A DNA stretch of 64,000 nucleotides from positions 145,256-209,255 of the forward strand of contig NZ_JACYOX010000004.1 of NCBI RefSeq assembly GCF_015352955.1, read 5' to 3'. Of the stretch, positions 35,777-44,695 are shown piece by piece (position 1 is the first letter of the stretch; every line of letters starts with the position of its first letter). The position numbers and the translations under genes were made by a program. This DNA comes from Noviherbaspirillum soli. Lineage in GTDB: Bacteria; Pseudomonadota; Gammaproteobacteria; Burkholderiales; Burkholderiaceae_D. The notes beneath the pieces are model-generated. The model ran no database searches, had not been told where the DNA came from, and saw only the letters and a program-made list of their open reading frames with translations.

Positions 35777-38700
35777 ATGATGAATGACATGAGCGCCGAA
35801 CCGAATCCGCCAATCACCTCGCCCGAAACCGATCAGGCACAGTTGCTGCAGGCGCTGATGGCCTTCCGGCGCGGGGATTTCACGGTGCGTCTTCCGGTTG
35901 ATGGCACCGGGATGCATGGCAAGATCGCGGATGCGTTCAACGACATCATTGCGATGAACCAGTGGATGGCCGAGAGCATAGGCCGGGTGAGCAAGGCGGT
36001 AGGCCAGGAAGGCCGGCTGACCCAGCGGTCCCCAATGCCGCCCGCGATGGGCGGCTGGGCCGACACGGTGCAGGCAGTCAATGACCTGATTGACGACCTC
36101 GCGCGTCCCACCACGGAAATGGCGGTCGTCGTCGGCGCGGTGGCCAACGGCGACCTGTCAAAGAAAATCAAGGCTGACGTTCGCGGCGACATGCTTCAGC
36201 TGAAGAACATCATCAATGTGATGGTGGACCAGCTCGATGCCTTTGCCTCCGAGGTCAGCCGGGTGGCACGCGAGGTCGGCACCGAAGGCAGGCTCGGCGG
36301 CCAGGCGCAGGTGCGCGGCATGAGCGGCATCTGGAAGGATGTAACGGACAATGTCAATTCGATGGCATCCAATCTGACCGGGCAGGTTCGCAACATCGCC
36401 GCGGTCACCACAGCGGTGGCGCGCGGCGATCTGTCCAAGAAAATCACCGTGGATGTGAAGGGCGAGATCCTGGAACTGAAGGACACCATCAATGTGATGG
36501 TGGACCAGCTGAGCGCCTTTGCCGCCGAGGTTACCCGGGTGGCGCGCGAGGTCGGCACCGACGGCAGGCTCGGCGGCCAGGCCAGCGTGCCGGGCGCGTC
36601 AGGCACCTGGAAGGACCTGACCGAGAACGTCAACCAGCTGGCGGCCAACCTGACCACGCAGGTGCGCGCGATCACGGATGTCGCCACCGCGGTCACCCGC
36701 GGCGACCTGTCGCGCTCGATCCAGGTGCGGGCACGCGGCGAGGTCTCGCACCTGAAGGACAACATCAACGAGATGATCCGCAACCTGAAGGAGACCACGC
36801 AGAAAAATGCCCGCCAGGACTGGCTCAAGACCAACCTGACCCGCTTCACCCGCCTGCTGCAGGGCCAGCGCGACCTGGGCACGATGAGCGCGTTGATCCT
36901 GTCCGAACTGGCGCCGCTGGTGTCATCCCATCACGGCGTGTTCTATCTGCTCGACGACCAGGGCCGCGACGCGCGGCTGCACCTGATCGCCGGCTATGGC
37001 TGCCGCGCTGCAGATGGCATGGCGGCTACGCTGGCGCTGGGTGAGGGACTGGTGGGGCAATGCGCGCTGGAGAAGAACCGCATCTGGCTCAAGCAGGTGC
37101 CGCGGGACTATGTGCAGGTCTCCTCGGGGCTGGGGGCGGCGCCGCCAGCCAGCATCGTCGTGCTGCCCATTCTGTTCGAGCAGCAGGTGAAGGCGGTCAT
37201 CGAGATCGGGTCGCTGGAACGCTTTACCGACACCCATCTTTCCTTCCTTGACCAGTTGATGGAGTCGATTGGCGTGGTGCTGCACACCATCGAGGCCAAC
37301 AGCCGCACCGAAAGCCTGTTGAGCCAGTCGCAGTCGCTGGCGCAGGAACTGCAGCAGACCAATATGGAGCTGGCGGAAAAGGCGCGGCTGCTGTCGGAGC
37401 AGAACATCGAGGTCGAGCGCAAGAACCGCGAGGTGGAGCAGGCCAAGCTGGCGCTGGAAGACAAGGCTACGCAACTGGCGCTGTCATCCAAGTACAAGTC
37501 CGAGTTCCTGGCCAACATGTCGCATGAGTTGCGCACGCCCCTGAACAGCCTCCTGATCCTGGCGCAGCAGCTGGCCGAGAACCCGGAGGGCAACCTGATG
37601 CCGCGCCAGGTCGAATTTGCCCGGACCATCCACGCATCAGGCAGCGATCTGCTGACCCTGATCAACGACATCCTCGACCTGTCCAAGATCGAGTCCGGAA
37701 CAGTAACCCTGGAAATGGCGCAGTATCCGGTGGCGGACCTGCGCACCTATGTCGAGCGCACCTTCGGCCATATCGCCGACATGAAGCATCTGGCCTTTTC
37801 GGTCGACCTGGCTGCCGGCCTGCAGCCAGCCATCGCCACCGATATCGTCCGGCTGCAGCAGATACTGAAAAACCTGCTGGCCAACGCCTTCAAGTTCACC
37901 AGCAGGGGCAAGGTCACGCTGTCGGTCAATTACGCACGGTCGGGCTGGACGCCAGGCCATGCGGGCTTGTCGCGGGCGGACGCGGTACTGGCGTTCTCGG
38001 TGAGCGATACGGGGGTCGGCATTGCCGCCGACAAGCTGCAACTGATCTTCGAGGCATTCCAGCAGGCTGACGGCAGCACGGCGCGCAAGTATGGCGGCAC
38101 CGGCCTGGGACTGTCGATCAGCCGCGAACTGGCCCGGCTGCTTGACGGCGAAATCCAGGTCCGCAGCGAAGTGGGCGCTGGCAGCACCTTCACCCTTTAT
38201 CTGCCGCAAAGACTGGTGCAGGGACCCGCACTGGCTATCCAAACCGATGAAGTTTCCACGGCGGTCGCCATGCCGGACACCCCGCCGGCGCAAGCCATTC
38301 TGATGGATGCCAGGCCCAGCGTACTGATCGTTGAGGATGACGCAACGCAGCGTGATGCTATTTGCGCGCTGATGAGCCAGCCAGGCGTTCGGGTAGTTGC
38401 GGTGGAAAGCGGCAGCCAGGCCTTGCAGGCGCTTCAGGCGGCGCCATTCGACTGCATGGTGTTCGATCTCAATCTTCCCGATATCGATGGCTATGACTTG
38501 CTGGACATGATCGCCAGGGAAGAGCGCCTGCGTGGCTTGCCGGTCGTCATCCATACCGCAACTGAAGTCGGTGAAGAACAGGCGGCGCGATTGCAGCCTT
38601 TGGTGAAGGCAGTCGTCATCAAGGATGCGCGCTCGCCGGCACGCCTGCTGGAAGCTACCTACCGTGTGTTGGGCTTAAGCCAGGACAGCGATGCTACGCC

Positions 38701-39124
38701 GGACCAGCCGGTTGGGGCGGGCATCGACCAGATTGAAGAGACACATGGTCTGGCCGGTCGGCAGGTGCTGATTATCGATGATGATTTGCGGAATATCTTT
38801 GCGCTCAGTTCCGTGCTGGAGCGTCATCAGATGAGCGTGCTGTTTGCCGAAAATGGCAGGGAAGGCATTGAATTGCTGGAGAGTGACGCAACGGTGGACA
38901 TCGTGCTGATGGACGTGATGATGCCGGAAATGGACGGGTATGACACCACGCGCGCGATCCGTCGCGTGGAGCGCTTTGGAAACCTTCCCATTATTACTCT
39001 GACTGCCAAGGCGATGAAAGGCGACCGGGAGAAATGTCTTGCTGCCGGGGCTTCCGACTACATCACCAAACCCGTTGATGTAAATCAATTAATTTCAATG
39101 ATGAAAAAGTGGTTAAGCGTATAA
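35777..39124 (+). CDS. Soluble poly-HAMP hybrid histidine kinase with two receivers
   Basis: 1115-residue kinase without membrane segments. Residues 20-345 are a chain of about four HAMP units (each with GDLSKKI-like and REVGTxGRLGGQA-like blocks), as in bacterial relatives of fungal Nik1/Os-1 osmosensors. Then come a GAF domain (about 365-505), a long coiled coil (510-575), HisKA with phospho-acceptor His583 in MSHELRTP, an HATPase domain ([28 protein letters not shown]), and two receivers (VEDDATQ.. and LLxD-type IDDDLRNIF.. with [18 protein letters not shown] and ITKPVDV). The first receiver keeps its Asp ([14 protein letters not shown]) but has VVIKDA instead of a KP motif. It follows the c-di-GMP regulator and probably controls it. 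Confidence 0.92.
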   Translation: MMNDMSAEPNPPITSPETDQAQLLQALMAFRRGDFTVRLPVDGTGMHGKIADAFNDIIAMNQWMAESIGRVSKAVGQEGRLTQRSPMPPAMGGWADTVQAVNDLIDDLARPTTEMAVVVGAVANGDLSKKIKADVRGDMLQLKNIINVMVDQLDAFASEVSRVAREVGTEGRLGGQAQVRGMSGIWKDVTDNVNSMASNLTGQVRNIAAVTTAVARGDLSKKITVDVKGEILELKDTINVMVDQLSAFAAEVTRVAREVGTDGRLGGQASVPGASGTWKDLTENVNQLAANLTTQVRAITDVATAVTRGDLSRSIQVRARGEVSHLKDNINEMIRNLKETTQKNARQDWLKTNLTRFTRLLQGQRDLGTMSALILSELAPLVSSHHGVFYLLDDQGRDARLHLIAGYGCRAADGMAATLALGEGLVGQCALEKNRIWLKQVPRDYVQVSSGLGAAPPASIVVLPILFEQQVKAVIEIGSLERFTDTHLSFLDQLMESIGVVLHTIEANSRTESLLSQSQSLAQELQQTNMELAEKARLLSEQNIEVERKNREVEQAKLALEDKATQLALSSKYKSEFLANMSHELRTPLNSLLILAQQLAENPEGNLMPRQVEFARTIHASGSDLLTLINDILDLSKIESGTVTLEMAQYPVADLRTYVERTFGHIADMKHLAFSVDLAAGLQPAIATDIVRLQQILKNLLANAFKFTSRGKVTLSVNYARSGWTPGHAGLSRADAVLAFSVSDTGVGIAADKLQLIFEAFQQADGSTARKYGGTGLGLSISRELARLLDGEIQVRSEVGAGSTFTLYLPQRLVQGPALAIQTDEVSTAVAMPDTPPAQAILMDARPSVLIVEDDATQRDAICALMSQPGVRVVAVESGSQALQALQAAPFDCMVFDLNLPDIDGYDLLDMIAREERLRGLPVVIHTATEVGEEQAARLQPLVKAVVIKDARSPARLLEATYRVLGLSQDSDATPDQPVGAGIDQIEETHGLAGRQVLIIDDDLRNIFALSSVLERHQMSVLFAENGREGIELLESDATVDIVLMDVMMPEMDGYDTTRAIRRVERFGNLPIITLTAKAMKGDREKCLAAGASDYITKPVDVNQLISMMKKWLSV
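36208..36582 (+). repeat. Internal direct repeat in the poly-HAMP coding region
   Basis: Two segments of about 100 bases, 36208-36306 and 36484-36582, are nearly identical and 276 bases (92 codons) apart, marking two recently duplicated or homogenised HAMP units. Confidence 0.8.
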
Positions 39125-39277
39125 GATTGCGTTCAGTAAATGCTCGATAGGTGAACGATATTTTATAGATCGCACCAAAGTAATGGTTTTTACAAGCACC
39201 TTCAGCTTTTCTATGCCAGCTGTGCTTGGAAAACAATGTAGTAAACCGCGTGCAATAAATAAAAGTCAGGGGAGCGA

Positions 39278-39820
39278 ATGAGGCAACTGGCTGTAAATAC
39301 CTGTACGACAGTAGAGGAGCTGGCGCTTTTTATTCACTCCTTGCCGCCCAACAGCATGCTTGGTGGTGTGCCTGGGGAAGACGGCACGGTGATGCTGTAT
39401 GCAGCCAACGCGACCGCTTCCAGTGCCGCCGATGTCCCGCTGCGCGACCGCTTGGCAGCGAGGGTCGCTGTCGACGTCGTCCTTCAGCAGGTAGCCGGCA
39501 TGCCGGGCGCTGTTGAATTGCTGCGCAATGTGGAAGAGCAATTTGAGGGCGATCACGGCGCACGCGTTGGATGGCTATTGCCGCCACTGACAATCCTGTC
39601 CAGGATTTACAGAAAAACCATGAATGCCCTGCCTGATCCTGCCTTGCCAGGGCACCAGAAGCACTATTTTTCACGATATGACGGTGAGCGCGACGATCCT
39701 TCTCCGTCAGGGTTGAAGCCGGACCAGATACGAGCGATTGAACATCTGATTGATAAATTATTCCTGTTTTCAAAACCAGGAAGAGTGCACGGCAGGCTTG
39801 AAGACGCTGGAACCGATTAG
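39278..39820 (+). CDS. Hypothetical 180-residue protein, first gene of the chaperone islet
   Basis: Not recognised. The ATG at 39278 has a strong AGGGGAG site. The protein is soluble, without signal peptide or membrane segment. Its middle is helical and hydrophobic (DRLAARVAVDVVLQQVAGMP; GWLLPPLTILSRIYRKT) and the C-terminal third is polar and charged. It precedes the CesT-like chaperone gene by 67 bases. In type III secretion operons such a neighbour is often an effector, translocator or co-chaperone; nothing in the sequence decides between these. The region around it is visibly richer in A and T than the flanking kinase gene, consistent with transfer. Confidence 0.65.
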   Translation: MRQLAVNTCTTVEELALFIHSLPPNSMLGGVPGEDGTVMLYAANATASSAADVPLRDRLAARVAVDVVLQQVAGMPGAVELLRNVEEQFEGDHGARVGWLLPPLTILSRIYRKTMNALPDPALPGHQKHYFSRYDGERDDPSPSGLKPDQIRAIEHLIDKLFLFSKPGRVHGRLEDAGTD

Positions 39821-39887
39821 TTCCTGATTTGCACCCATGGCTAATTCGCGGCCGCCGGCCGGAATTTTTCGACAAGCCAGGAGCGCC

Positions 39888-40352
39888 ATGCCAGCATACC
39901 GTGACACAGTCCAGTTGATCATGCAGGAGATTGGCCCGCAAACGCCTGATATCGATGCCGTGGTACAGCATGGGGAAGATAGCTGGGCACTGCAGCTGGA
40001 TGACACGTCCATCCTGTTCATCGAATATGCGGCTGACCCCGATCGACTGGTCCTTTCAACGGAACTGGGCATGCCTGTGCCGGAACGACGCCTTGAGGTT
40101 TGCCAGTTAATGCTTTCATACAACCTGCTGTGGCAGGAAAATGCCGGTATGACAATGGCATTGGGTGGCCCTGAAGGCGGCGCTACGCTTTTGTACGAGT
40201 GGCGCAGTACGGAGCCTGAACTGCAGAAATTTCAGGAAGAACTACGCAAGTGTTCCCAGATCGCCCAGGCCTGGCGCAGTTACATCGCACAAACAGATGT
40301 CGCCGATGCAAATGCCTTGCGAGCGCTGCCAGGATTGAGCAGCTTTGTTTGA
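39888..40352 (+). CDS. CesT/Tir-type secretion chaperone candidate
   Basis: 154-residue acidic protein that looks like a class I type III secretion chaperone. The pattern fits the CesT/Tir fold: an N-terminal helix (YRDTVQLIMQEIG), beta strands with SWALQLDDTSILFIEYAAD and RLVLSTELGMPVPERRLEV, a helix around CQLMLSYNLLWQENAG and the typical MTMALGGPEGGATLLYEW strands, then a long polar C-terminal helix. Such dimers bind the N-terminus of one effector and keep it ready for export. AGGAG precedes the ATG at 39888 well; an in-frame ATG at 39837 has no such site. No injectisome gene is in the window, so the apparatus would be elsewhere. Confidence 0.7.
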   Translation: MPAYRDTVQLIMQEIGPQTPDIDAVVQHGEDSWALQLDDTSILFIEYAADPDRLVLSTELGMPVPERRLEVCQLMLSYNLLWQENAGMTMALGGPEGGATLLYEWRSTEPELQKFQEELRKCSQIAQAWRSYIAQTDVADANALRALPGLSSFV

Positions 40353-40451
40353 AGCGTTACTGAAAGAGTGGCTGCGCGCTCGTCTCAAGATCGCTGACCA
40401 GTTTCTCTGCAATCACTTTCTTTTCGATTTCTTCAATTAAGGAAGCACATC

Positions 40452-40904
40452 ATGTCCAGTTTTAATTATTTGATCAGGAATGCTGACGAGGCAATGCCTT
40501 GGCGTGAGATGAAGTTGCGGGAATACGATGTTGATTCGGAAAGGAAGCAGGATGGCAAACCGGACGATCCGGCCGGGAAAATAGTACCGGCGGCACCAAC
40601 TGCAAATTTGGTCATTACGCGGCCGGACAGTCTTTCACTTGCGAATATAGAGTCATTCTTCTTTAAGATTAACGTTTCTGGCAAGCTTGCCGACCTGGAA
40701 AATCCAAACCCGTTCCAGCAGGCTCAGGCAAAAGATGGCGCAGCGAATGTCGTGCAAAGTACGGCTTTGCAATTCAATGACGTTAACGGAGCAGGCGTGT
40801 TGTTCGCCTCAAATGGCGCACCGGAATCCTTGTCTGACCGATCGGACGAAATGCGCTCGCTGCTTGAGCAAAACAGTTTGCGTAATCGTCTCTCGATGAT
40901 ATGA
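40452..40904 (+). CDS. Hypothetical 150-residue protein, possible secreted substrate
   Basis: Not recognised. TAAGGAAG stands before the ATG at 40452. The protein is polar, without cysteines, signal peptide or membrane segments, and has a flexible N-terminus rich in Ser, Asn, Asp and Pro. It lies 99 bases after the chaperone candidate in the same direction. Base composition is lower in GC than the flanking genes. The small size and disordered N-terminus would fit a chaperone client, but this is inference from position. Confidence 0.55.
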   Translation: MSSFNYLIRNADEAMPWREMKLREYDVDSERKQDGKPDDPAGKIVPAAPTANLVITRPDSLSLANIESFFFKINVSGKLADLENPNPFQQAQAKDGAANVVQSTALQFNDVNGAGVLFASNGAPESLSDRSDEMRSLLEQNSLRNRLSMI

Positions 40905-41019
40905 GTTAGCTGAACCAGCTTCCCGTTCGGGTTACACAGCCGCTCCATGCGGCTGGCCAGCGGCACTGAAGGTAGGCTAACGGCGTCTGCCAGTCGCTCA
41001 CTGCCTGCCGGAGCCTCCG

Positions 41020-42366
41020 ATGATCAGCCATGCCACTCCTAGCCTCACTGCCACCGAAAAAAAAGTCACTCTTCGCATTCATGATGACGAGATAACGTGC
41101 CGTCATCTTGAAGACCTGGTAACCGGCGCCGCGGATGGCGACAGGCTGCGCGGCGTTCGTCAGGTCGCCGATATCAGCCTGTATATACAGCCCCGGTCGG
41201 ATGCCATCGTCAGGCGGATTTTTTCTCGTGGTGAAATTGACAGCGAACGCGCGGTCGTGAAAAGGGCGCTGCTTCATGCAGCGGATAATCTCACTCCTGA
41301 ACGGCTGAAACGGATGGGATCTCCAGGCCGTTTGGCAGTGCGGAGACTGCAGCAGAGAGCTGCCCGTCCGGGCCGGCACGACATCAAGGTGTCCCACGTC
41401 TTCGGCGATATCAGGCTTCTCGCCAGCGGCGGCAGGAAACGTTCCTTCTTGCATTCTCCAGCCAAGCCCGTCAAATCTTCCGGTCTGCTCAAGACCGGCG
41501 CCGCCGGTTTGGTCGCTAACCATGATGAATATCGTATCCGGCTGCATGATTTCTGCATGCTTGCCGGAACGGTGGAAAGCCTGTCCCTGCTGTTGCAGCA
41601 GCAGGGACAGAATCAGGACAGTGAGAAAGTTTTGTGCTGCATTGCCCTGTTCAGGGCGGTCGCGTCCAGTTTTATTGCTGAAGATAAAACCCGTCAATGC
41701 AGGGATAGGAATACGCTTTTCGACGATCTGCGCGCTTCGATGAAAGGCGATTTGCCGTATCTCTTCATCGACCGCTGGCGAATGGCGAGAAAAAATGGCC
41801 TGATCAATGAGCACAGTTTTGAATGGGTCGCCGCGGTTGACTGGTTGGTCAATGGCTTGCAGCCGGAAAAACAGGCGCAAGCCAGGCGTGCGCGCAAGCC
41901 AAAAAGTCCGCGGTCGCCTGTCAGTCCTTCTCTGGCCAGTTTGCAGCCCGAGTTTTCTCCGTTGCCGCTCCGGCATGCCAGTCATGTGCCTTCATTGCAG
42001 CCAGGACGTCAGGCAGCAACCATGCCTATTGCGCGACCGTCCGACAGCCCCAGCCGGCTTGTCCTCTTGACACGTAATGCCAGTGATCGCCGTTCTGTGC
42101 ATGCGCCCGCGAAAAGCCGTGCAACGCAAACGCATAAAATGCATTCCACGGCAGCCAGGCACAATGACGATATGTCGCCTGTAGTGCGAAAGACGAAAAA
42201 AATGACGAGGTTAGTCAGCAAGCAGGACACGCCAGCCACTGCCGGGCGCCAGCAGACGCTACAGGACATGCTCTATCTGGCCAGCATAGGCAAGTTCGTA
42301 TCGCAGACCATCATCACCGTCGATGTGATGCCGATCGCAATAAACGAAGAAGATGCCGACGCATGA
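41020..42366 (+). CDS. Hypothetical 448-residue protein, effector-like, basic C-terminus
   Basis: Not recognised. The start at 41020 has GGAG upstream. Residues 1-290 look globular and mostly helical (for example DEYRIRLHDFCMLAGTVESL and FEWVAAVDWLVNGLQ). Residues 290-420 are basic, Ser/Pro/Arg/Lys-rich and probably disordered, and a short hydrophobic end (LQDMLYLASIGKFVSQTIIT) precedes the acidic tail. There is no signal peptide. It is last in the four-gene islet after the CesT-like gene. Large size, disorder and low GC are compatible with an exported effector or DNA-binding protein. Confidence 0.6.
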   Translation: MISHATPSLTATEKKVTLRIHDDEITCRHLEDLVTGAADGDRLRGVRQVADISLYIQPRSDAIVRRIFSRGEIDSERAVVKRALLHAADNLTPERLKRMGSPGRLAVRRLQQRAARPGRHDIKVSHVFGDIRLLASGGRKRSFLHSPAKPVKSSGLLKTGAAGLVANHDEYRIRLHDFCMLAGTVESLSLLLQQQGQNQDSEKVLCCIALFRAVASSFIAEDKTRQCRDRNTLFDDLRASMKGDLPYLFIDRWRMARKNGLINEHSFEWVAAVDWLVNGLQPEKQAQARRARKPKSPRSPVSPSLASLQPEFSPLPLRHASHVPSLQPGRQAATMPIARPSDSPSRLVLLTRNASDRRSVHAPAKSRATQTHKMHSTAARHNDDMSPVVRKTKKMTRLVSKQDTPATAGRQQTLQDMLYLASIGKFVSQTIITVDVMPIAINEEDADA

Positions 42367-42472
42367 CGCTGGCATATCGCTGCCCAAAAGACTTTTACTC
42401 GCACGAGTGTTTGATTTCGTACAAAAATTATTAATGTTTCCTGGGTGAATGCTGCTGAACCGACATGAGTTA

Positions 42473-42492
42473 TACTGTATATTTGTACAGTA
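42473..42492 (+). promoter_or_regulatory. LexA (SOS) box of the imuA-imuB-dnaE2 operon
   Basis: CTGT-N8-ACAG is perfect at 42475-42490 (TACTGTATATTTGTACAGTA with flanks), overlapping a TATACT hexamer at 42471-42476 and lying 50 bases before the imuA ATG. LexA bound here would block transcription until DNA damage. Confidence 0.9.
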
Positions 42493-42540
42493 AAAGCACG
42501 CCTGTGCGTACGTGCATCATGACATCACCAGGAGTCGCTC

Positions 42541-43296
42541 ATGTCCGGGTCAACCTTACGCACCATGTCGGCTGCAGCGGTCACCGCTGCGCTCGACAGG
42601 AATATTGCCCATTCCGTCTGGCGGGCCAACCAGATGGGCTCATGCCAGGCCGCTGTCACCCCTACCGGCTATGCAGGCCTGGACCGGGAATTGCCTAACG
42701 GCGGCTGGCCTTCCTCTACGCTGATCGAACTATTGTTGCAGCAGGCAGGCATTGGTGAGATGCGGCTGCTGAAGCCGGCCTTATGTGCGATAGGCAAGCA
42801 GCGTCGTATTGTCATGGTGCAGCCACCGCATTTGCCGCAGGCAGCGGCCTGGTCACATTGGGGACTACCCGCTGACCGCTTTCTATGGCTCAAAACGGCC
42901 AGTACCGCGGATGCGCTCTGGAGCGCGGAGCAGATATTACGCAATGGCAGTTGCGGTGCCTTGCTGTTCTGGCAGCCACAGATCCGTACCGAAGCGCTGC
43001 GCCGCCTGCATCTGGCGGCGCAGGGGTCGACTACCATGTTCTGGGTGCTGCGTCCGCTGTCTGCAGCCGAACATGCGTCGCCGGCGCCCTTGCGACTTGG
43101 ATTGCGGCCGGCACCGGCCGGCATCGCCATCGACATCATCAAGCGACGCGGCCCGGTAGTCGACCGGCCTGTTTACCTGGCGCTCAGGCCAGAGGCCGCG
43201 CTTTCCTTCACATCGACCCGTTCCCATCATGCGTCTATGGATAGGCATGCACTTGCCGTTGTTGCCGCTCGAAGTATTTCGCCTGCGCTGGTCTGA
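42541..43296 (+). CDS. imuA: ImuA, mutasome RecA/SulA-like protein
   Basis: 251-residue ImuA, which works with ImuB and DnaE2 in error-prone lesion bypass after DNA damage. It has the typical start of the family (TGYAGLDRELPNGGWPSSTL) and RecA-like core without a good Walker A, and the C-terminal GIAIDIIKRRGPVVDRPVYLAL. AGGAG precedes the ATG at 42541. The gene overlaps imuB by 68 bases in another frame and is preceded by the LexA box. Confidence 0.92.
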   Translation: MSGSTLRTMSAAAVTAALDRNIAHSVWRANQMGSCQAAVTPTGYAGLDRELPNGGWPSSTLIELLLQQAGIGEMRLLKPALCAIGKQRRIVMVQPPHLPQAAAWSHWGLPADRFLWLKTASTADALWSAEQILRNGSCGALLFWQPQIRTEALRRLHLAAQGSTTMFWVLRPLSAAEHASPAPLRLGLRPAPAGIAIDIIKRRGPVVDRPVYLALRPEAALSFTSTRSHHASMDRHALAVVAARSISPALV

Positions 43297-44695
43297 AGCA
43301 TTGGATCTGACGCCGAACGTGGTGGTCGAACATGGCCAGGTGATTGCCTTATGCGAATGTGCCCGCCAGGCAGGCATTCGTCCCGGCATGCGCAGCGGCG
43401 GTGTGACTGCCCTGGCCCCGGACGCCAGGCTGCATCAGCGTGACAGCGAGCGCGAACGCAGTGCGCTGGACGGTGTGGCGCTGAGCCTGTTGCAATACAC
43501 GCCCGAAGTGGCCCTGGTGGATACGTCCAGCCTGGTGCTGGATGTCAGCGCCAGCCTGGCTGCCTTCGGAGGCCGTCTCGCATTGTGCCGCCGGGTGCGG
43601 GGCAGTGTGCTGCAGATGGGTTATTCGGCCAGGCTCGGCATGGCGCCCACCGCACAGGCAGCCCTGCTGTTTGCCCATGCCGCACAGATCAGGCTGCGCC
43701 GCAGCATTCGCCAGCCTGGCATGGTGCGCCGGCTGAACGGCTTGCCGACCTTGCTGCTGCCGGCCACCAGGCCGCATGCCGACTGGCTGGATGGCATCGG
43801 CTGCACGACCCTGGGCCAGTTGCGCGGTTTGCCGCGCGCTGGCTTGCAGCGCCGCTGTGGGGCGGCGTTGATCGAACAATTGGATAAGGCATACGGCGAA
43901 GCGCCCGAACTCTATGACTGGGTGGAGGCGCCGCAGCAGTTCGATACCCGGCTTGAATTACCGGAGCGGGTGGAGCAGGCGGAGGCGGTATTGTTTGCCG
44001 CCCGCCGGCTGGTATTGCAGATGGTGGGATGGCTGAACGCCCGGCAACTGGCCGTGTCGTGCTTTGTCCTTTTGCTGGAACATGAGCGCGGCCGGCAGGC
44101 GGTGACGCCAAGCGCCCTTGAAATCACGCTGGCTGAAGCCGCATGGCGTGAGGATCACCTGGTGCGTCTGCTCAAGGAACGGCTGGGACGCCTGGAACTG
44201 ACCGGGCCTGTGATTGCACTTCGGCTGGTGGCAAGCCGTTTGCAAGCCATGGCGCCACCGACCGAGTCGCTGTTTCCCGAACCGGGTGGCAATGTGGCGG
44301 ATTATCATCGGCTGATTGAGCTGCTGACCGCTCGGCTTGGCAAGGAAAATGTGTTGATGCCAGCGCCGGTCGCTGACTACCGCCCGGAGATCAGGAATCA
44401 TTGGCTGCCTGCAGGCCCATCAGCATCCAAGTCGCTCGCGCCACCCGATGTGGAGCGTCCGTTCTGGCTGCTGGAAAAGCCCTTGCCCTTGCTGGTGCGC
44501 GATCACCGACCATTTTATGGCTCCCCACTGAAATTGCTGACCGCGCCGGAACGCATAGAAAGCGGTTGGTGGGATGCCAACTGTGCGGTCCGTGACTATT
44601 TCATGGCGCAGGGTGAAGACCAGGCCTGCTACTGGATTTACCGGGAGCGGCTGGGGGAAGAGTGGCGCTGGTTTCTGCATGGCTTGTTTGCATGA
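43229..44695 (+). CDS. imuB: ImuB, catalytically inactive Y-family polymerase-like protein
   Basis: 488-residue ImuB, a Y-family (DinB-like) protein that lacks the acidic catalytic residues and acts as the hub linking ImuA, DnaE2 and the beta clamp. The start MRLWIGMHLPLLPLEVF is diagnostic. Polymerase-like palm and fingers occupy about residues 1-240, and the C-terminal region (PFWLLEKPLPLLV; GSPLKLLTAPERIESGWWD; CYWIYRERLGEEWRWFLHGLF) is typical. It overlaps imuA by 68 bases and dnaE2 by 4. Confidence 0.93.
   Translation: MRLWIGMHLPLLPLEVFRLRWSEALDLTPNVVVEHGQVIALCECARQAGIRPGMRSGGVTALAPDARLHQRDSERERSALDGVALSLLQYTPEVALVDTSSLVLDVSASLAAFGGRLALCRRVRGSVLQMGYSARLGMAPTAQAALLFAHAAQIRLRRSIRQPGMVRRLNGLPTLLLPATRPHADWLDGIGCTTLGQLRGLPRAGLQRRCGAALIEQLDKAYGEAPELYDWVEAPQQFDTRLELPERVEQAEAVLFAARRLVLQMVGWLNARQLAVSCFVLLLEHERGRQAVTPSALEITLAEAAWREDHLVRLLKERLGRLELTGPVIALRLVASRLQAMAPPTESLFPEPGGNVADYHRLIELLTARLGKENVLMPAPVADYRPEIRNHWLPAGPSASKSLAPPDVERPFWLLEKPLPLLVRDHRPFYGSPLKLLTAPERIESGWWDANCAVRDYFMAQGEDQACYWIYRERLGEEWRWFLHGLFA

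Noticed and set aside
39845..39871. TTCG-N-TTCG pair before the chaperone at 39888, resembling a PIP/hrpII box
   Set aside because: The spacer is 19 bases, not 16, and it lies only 17 bases before the start codon.
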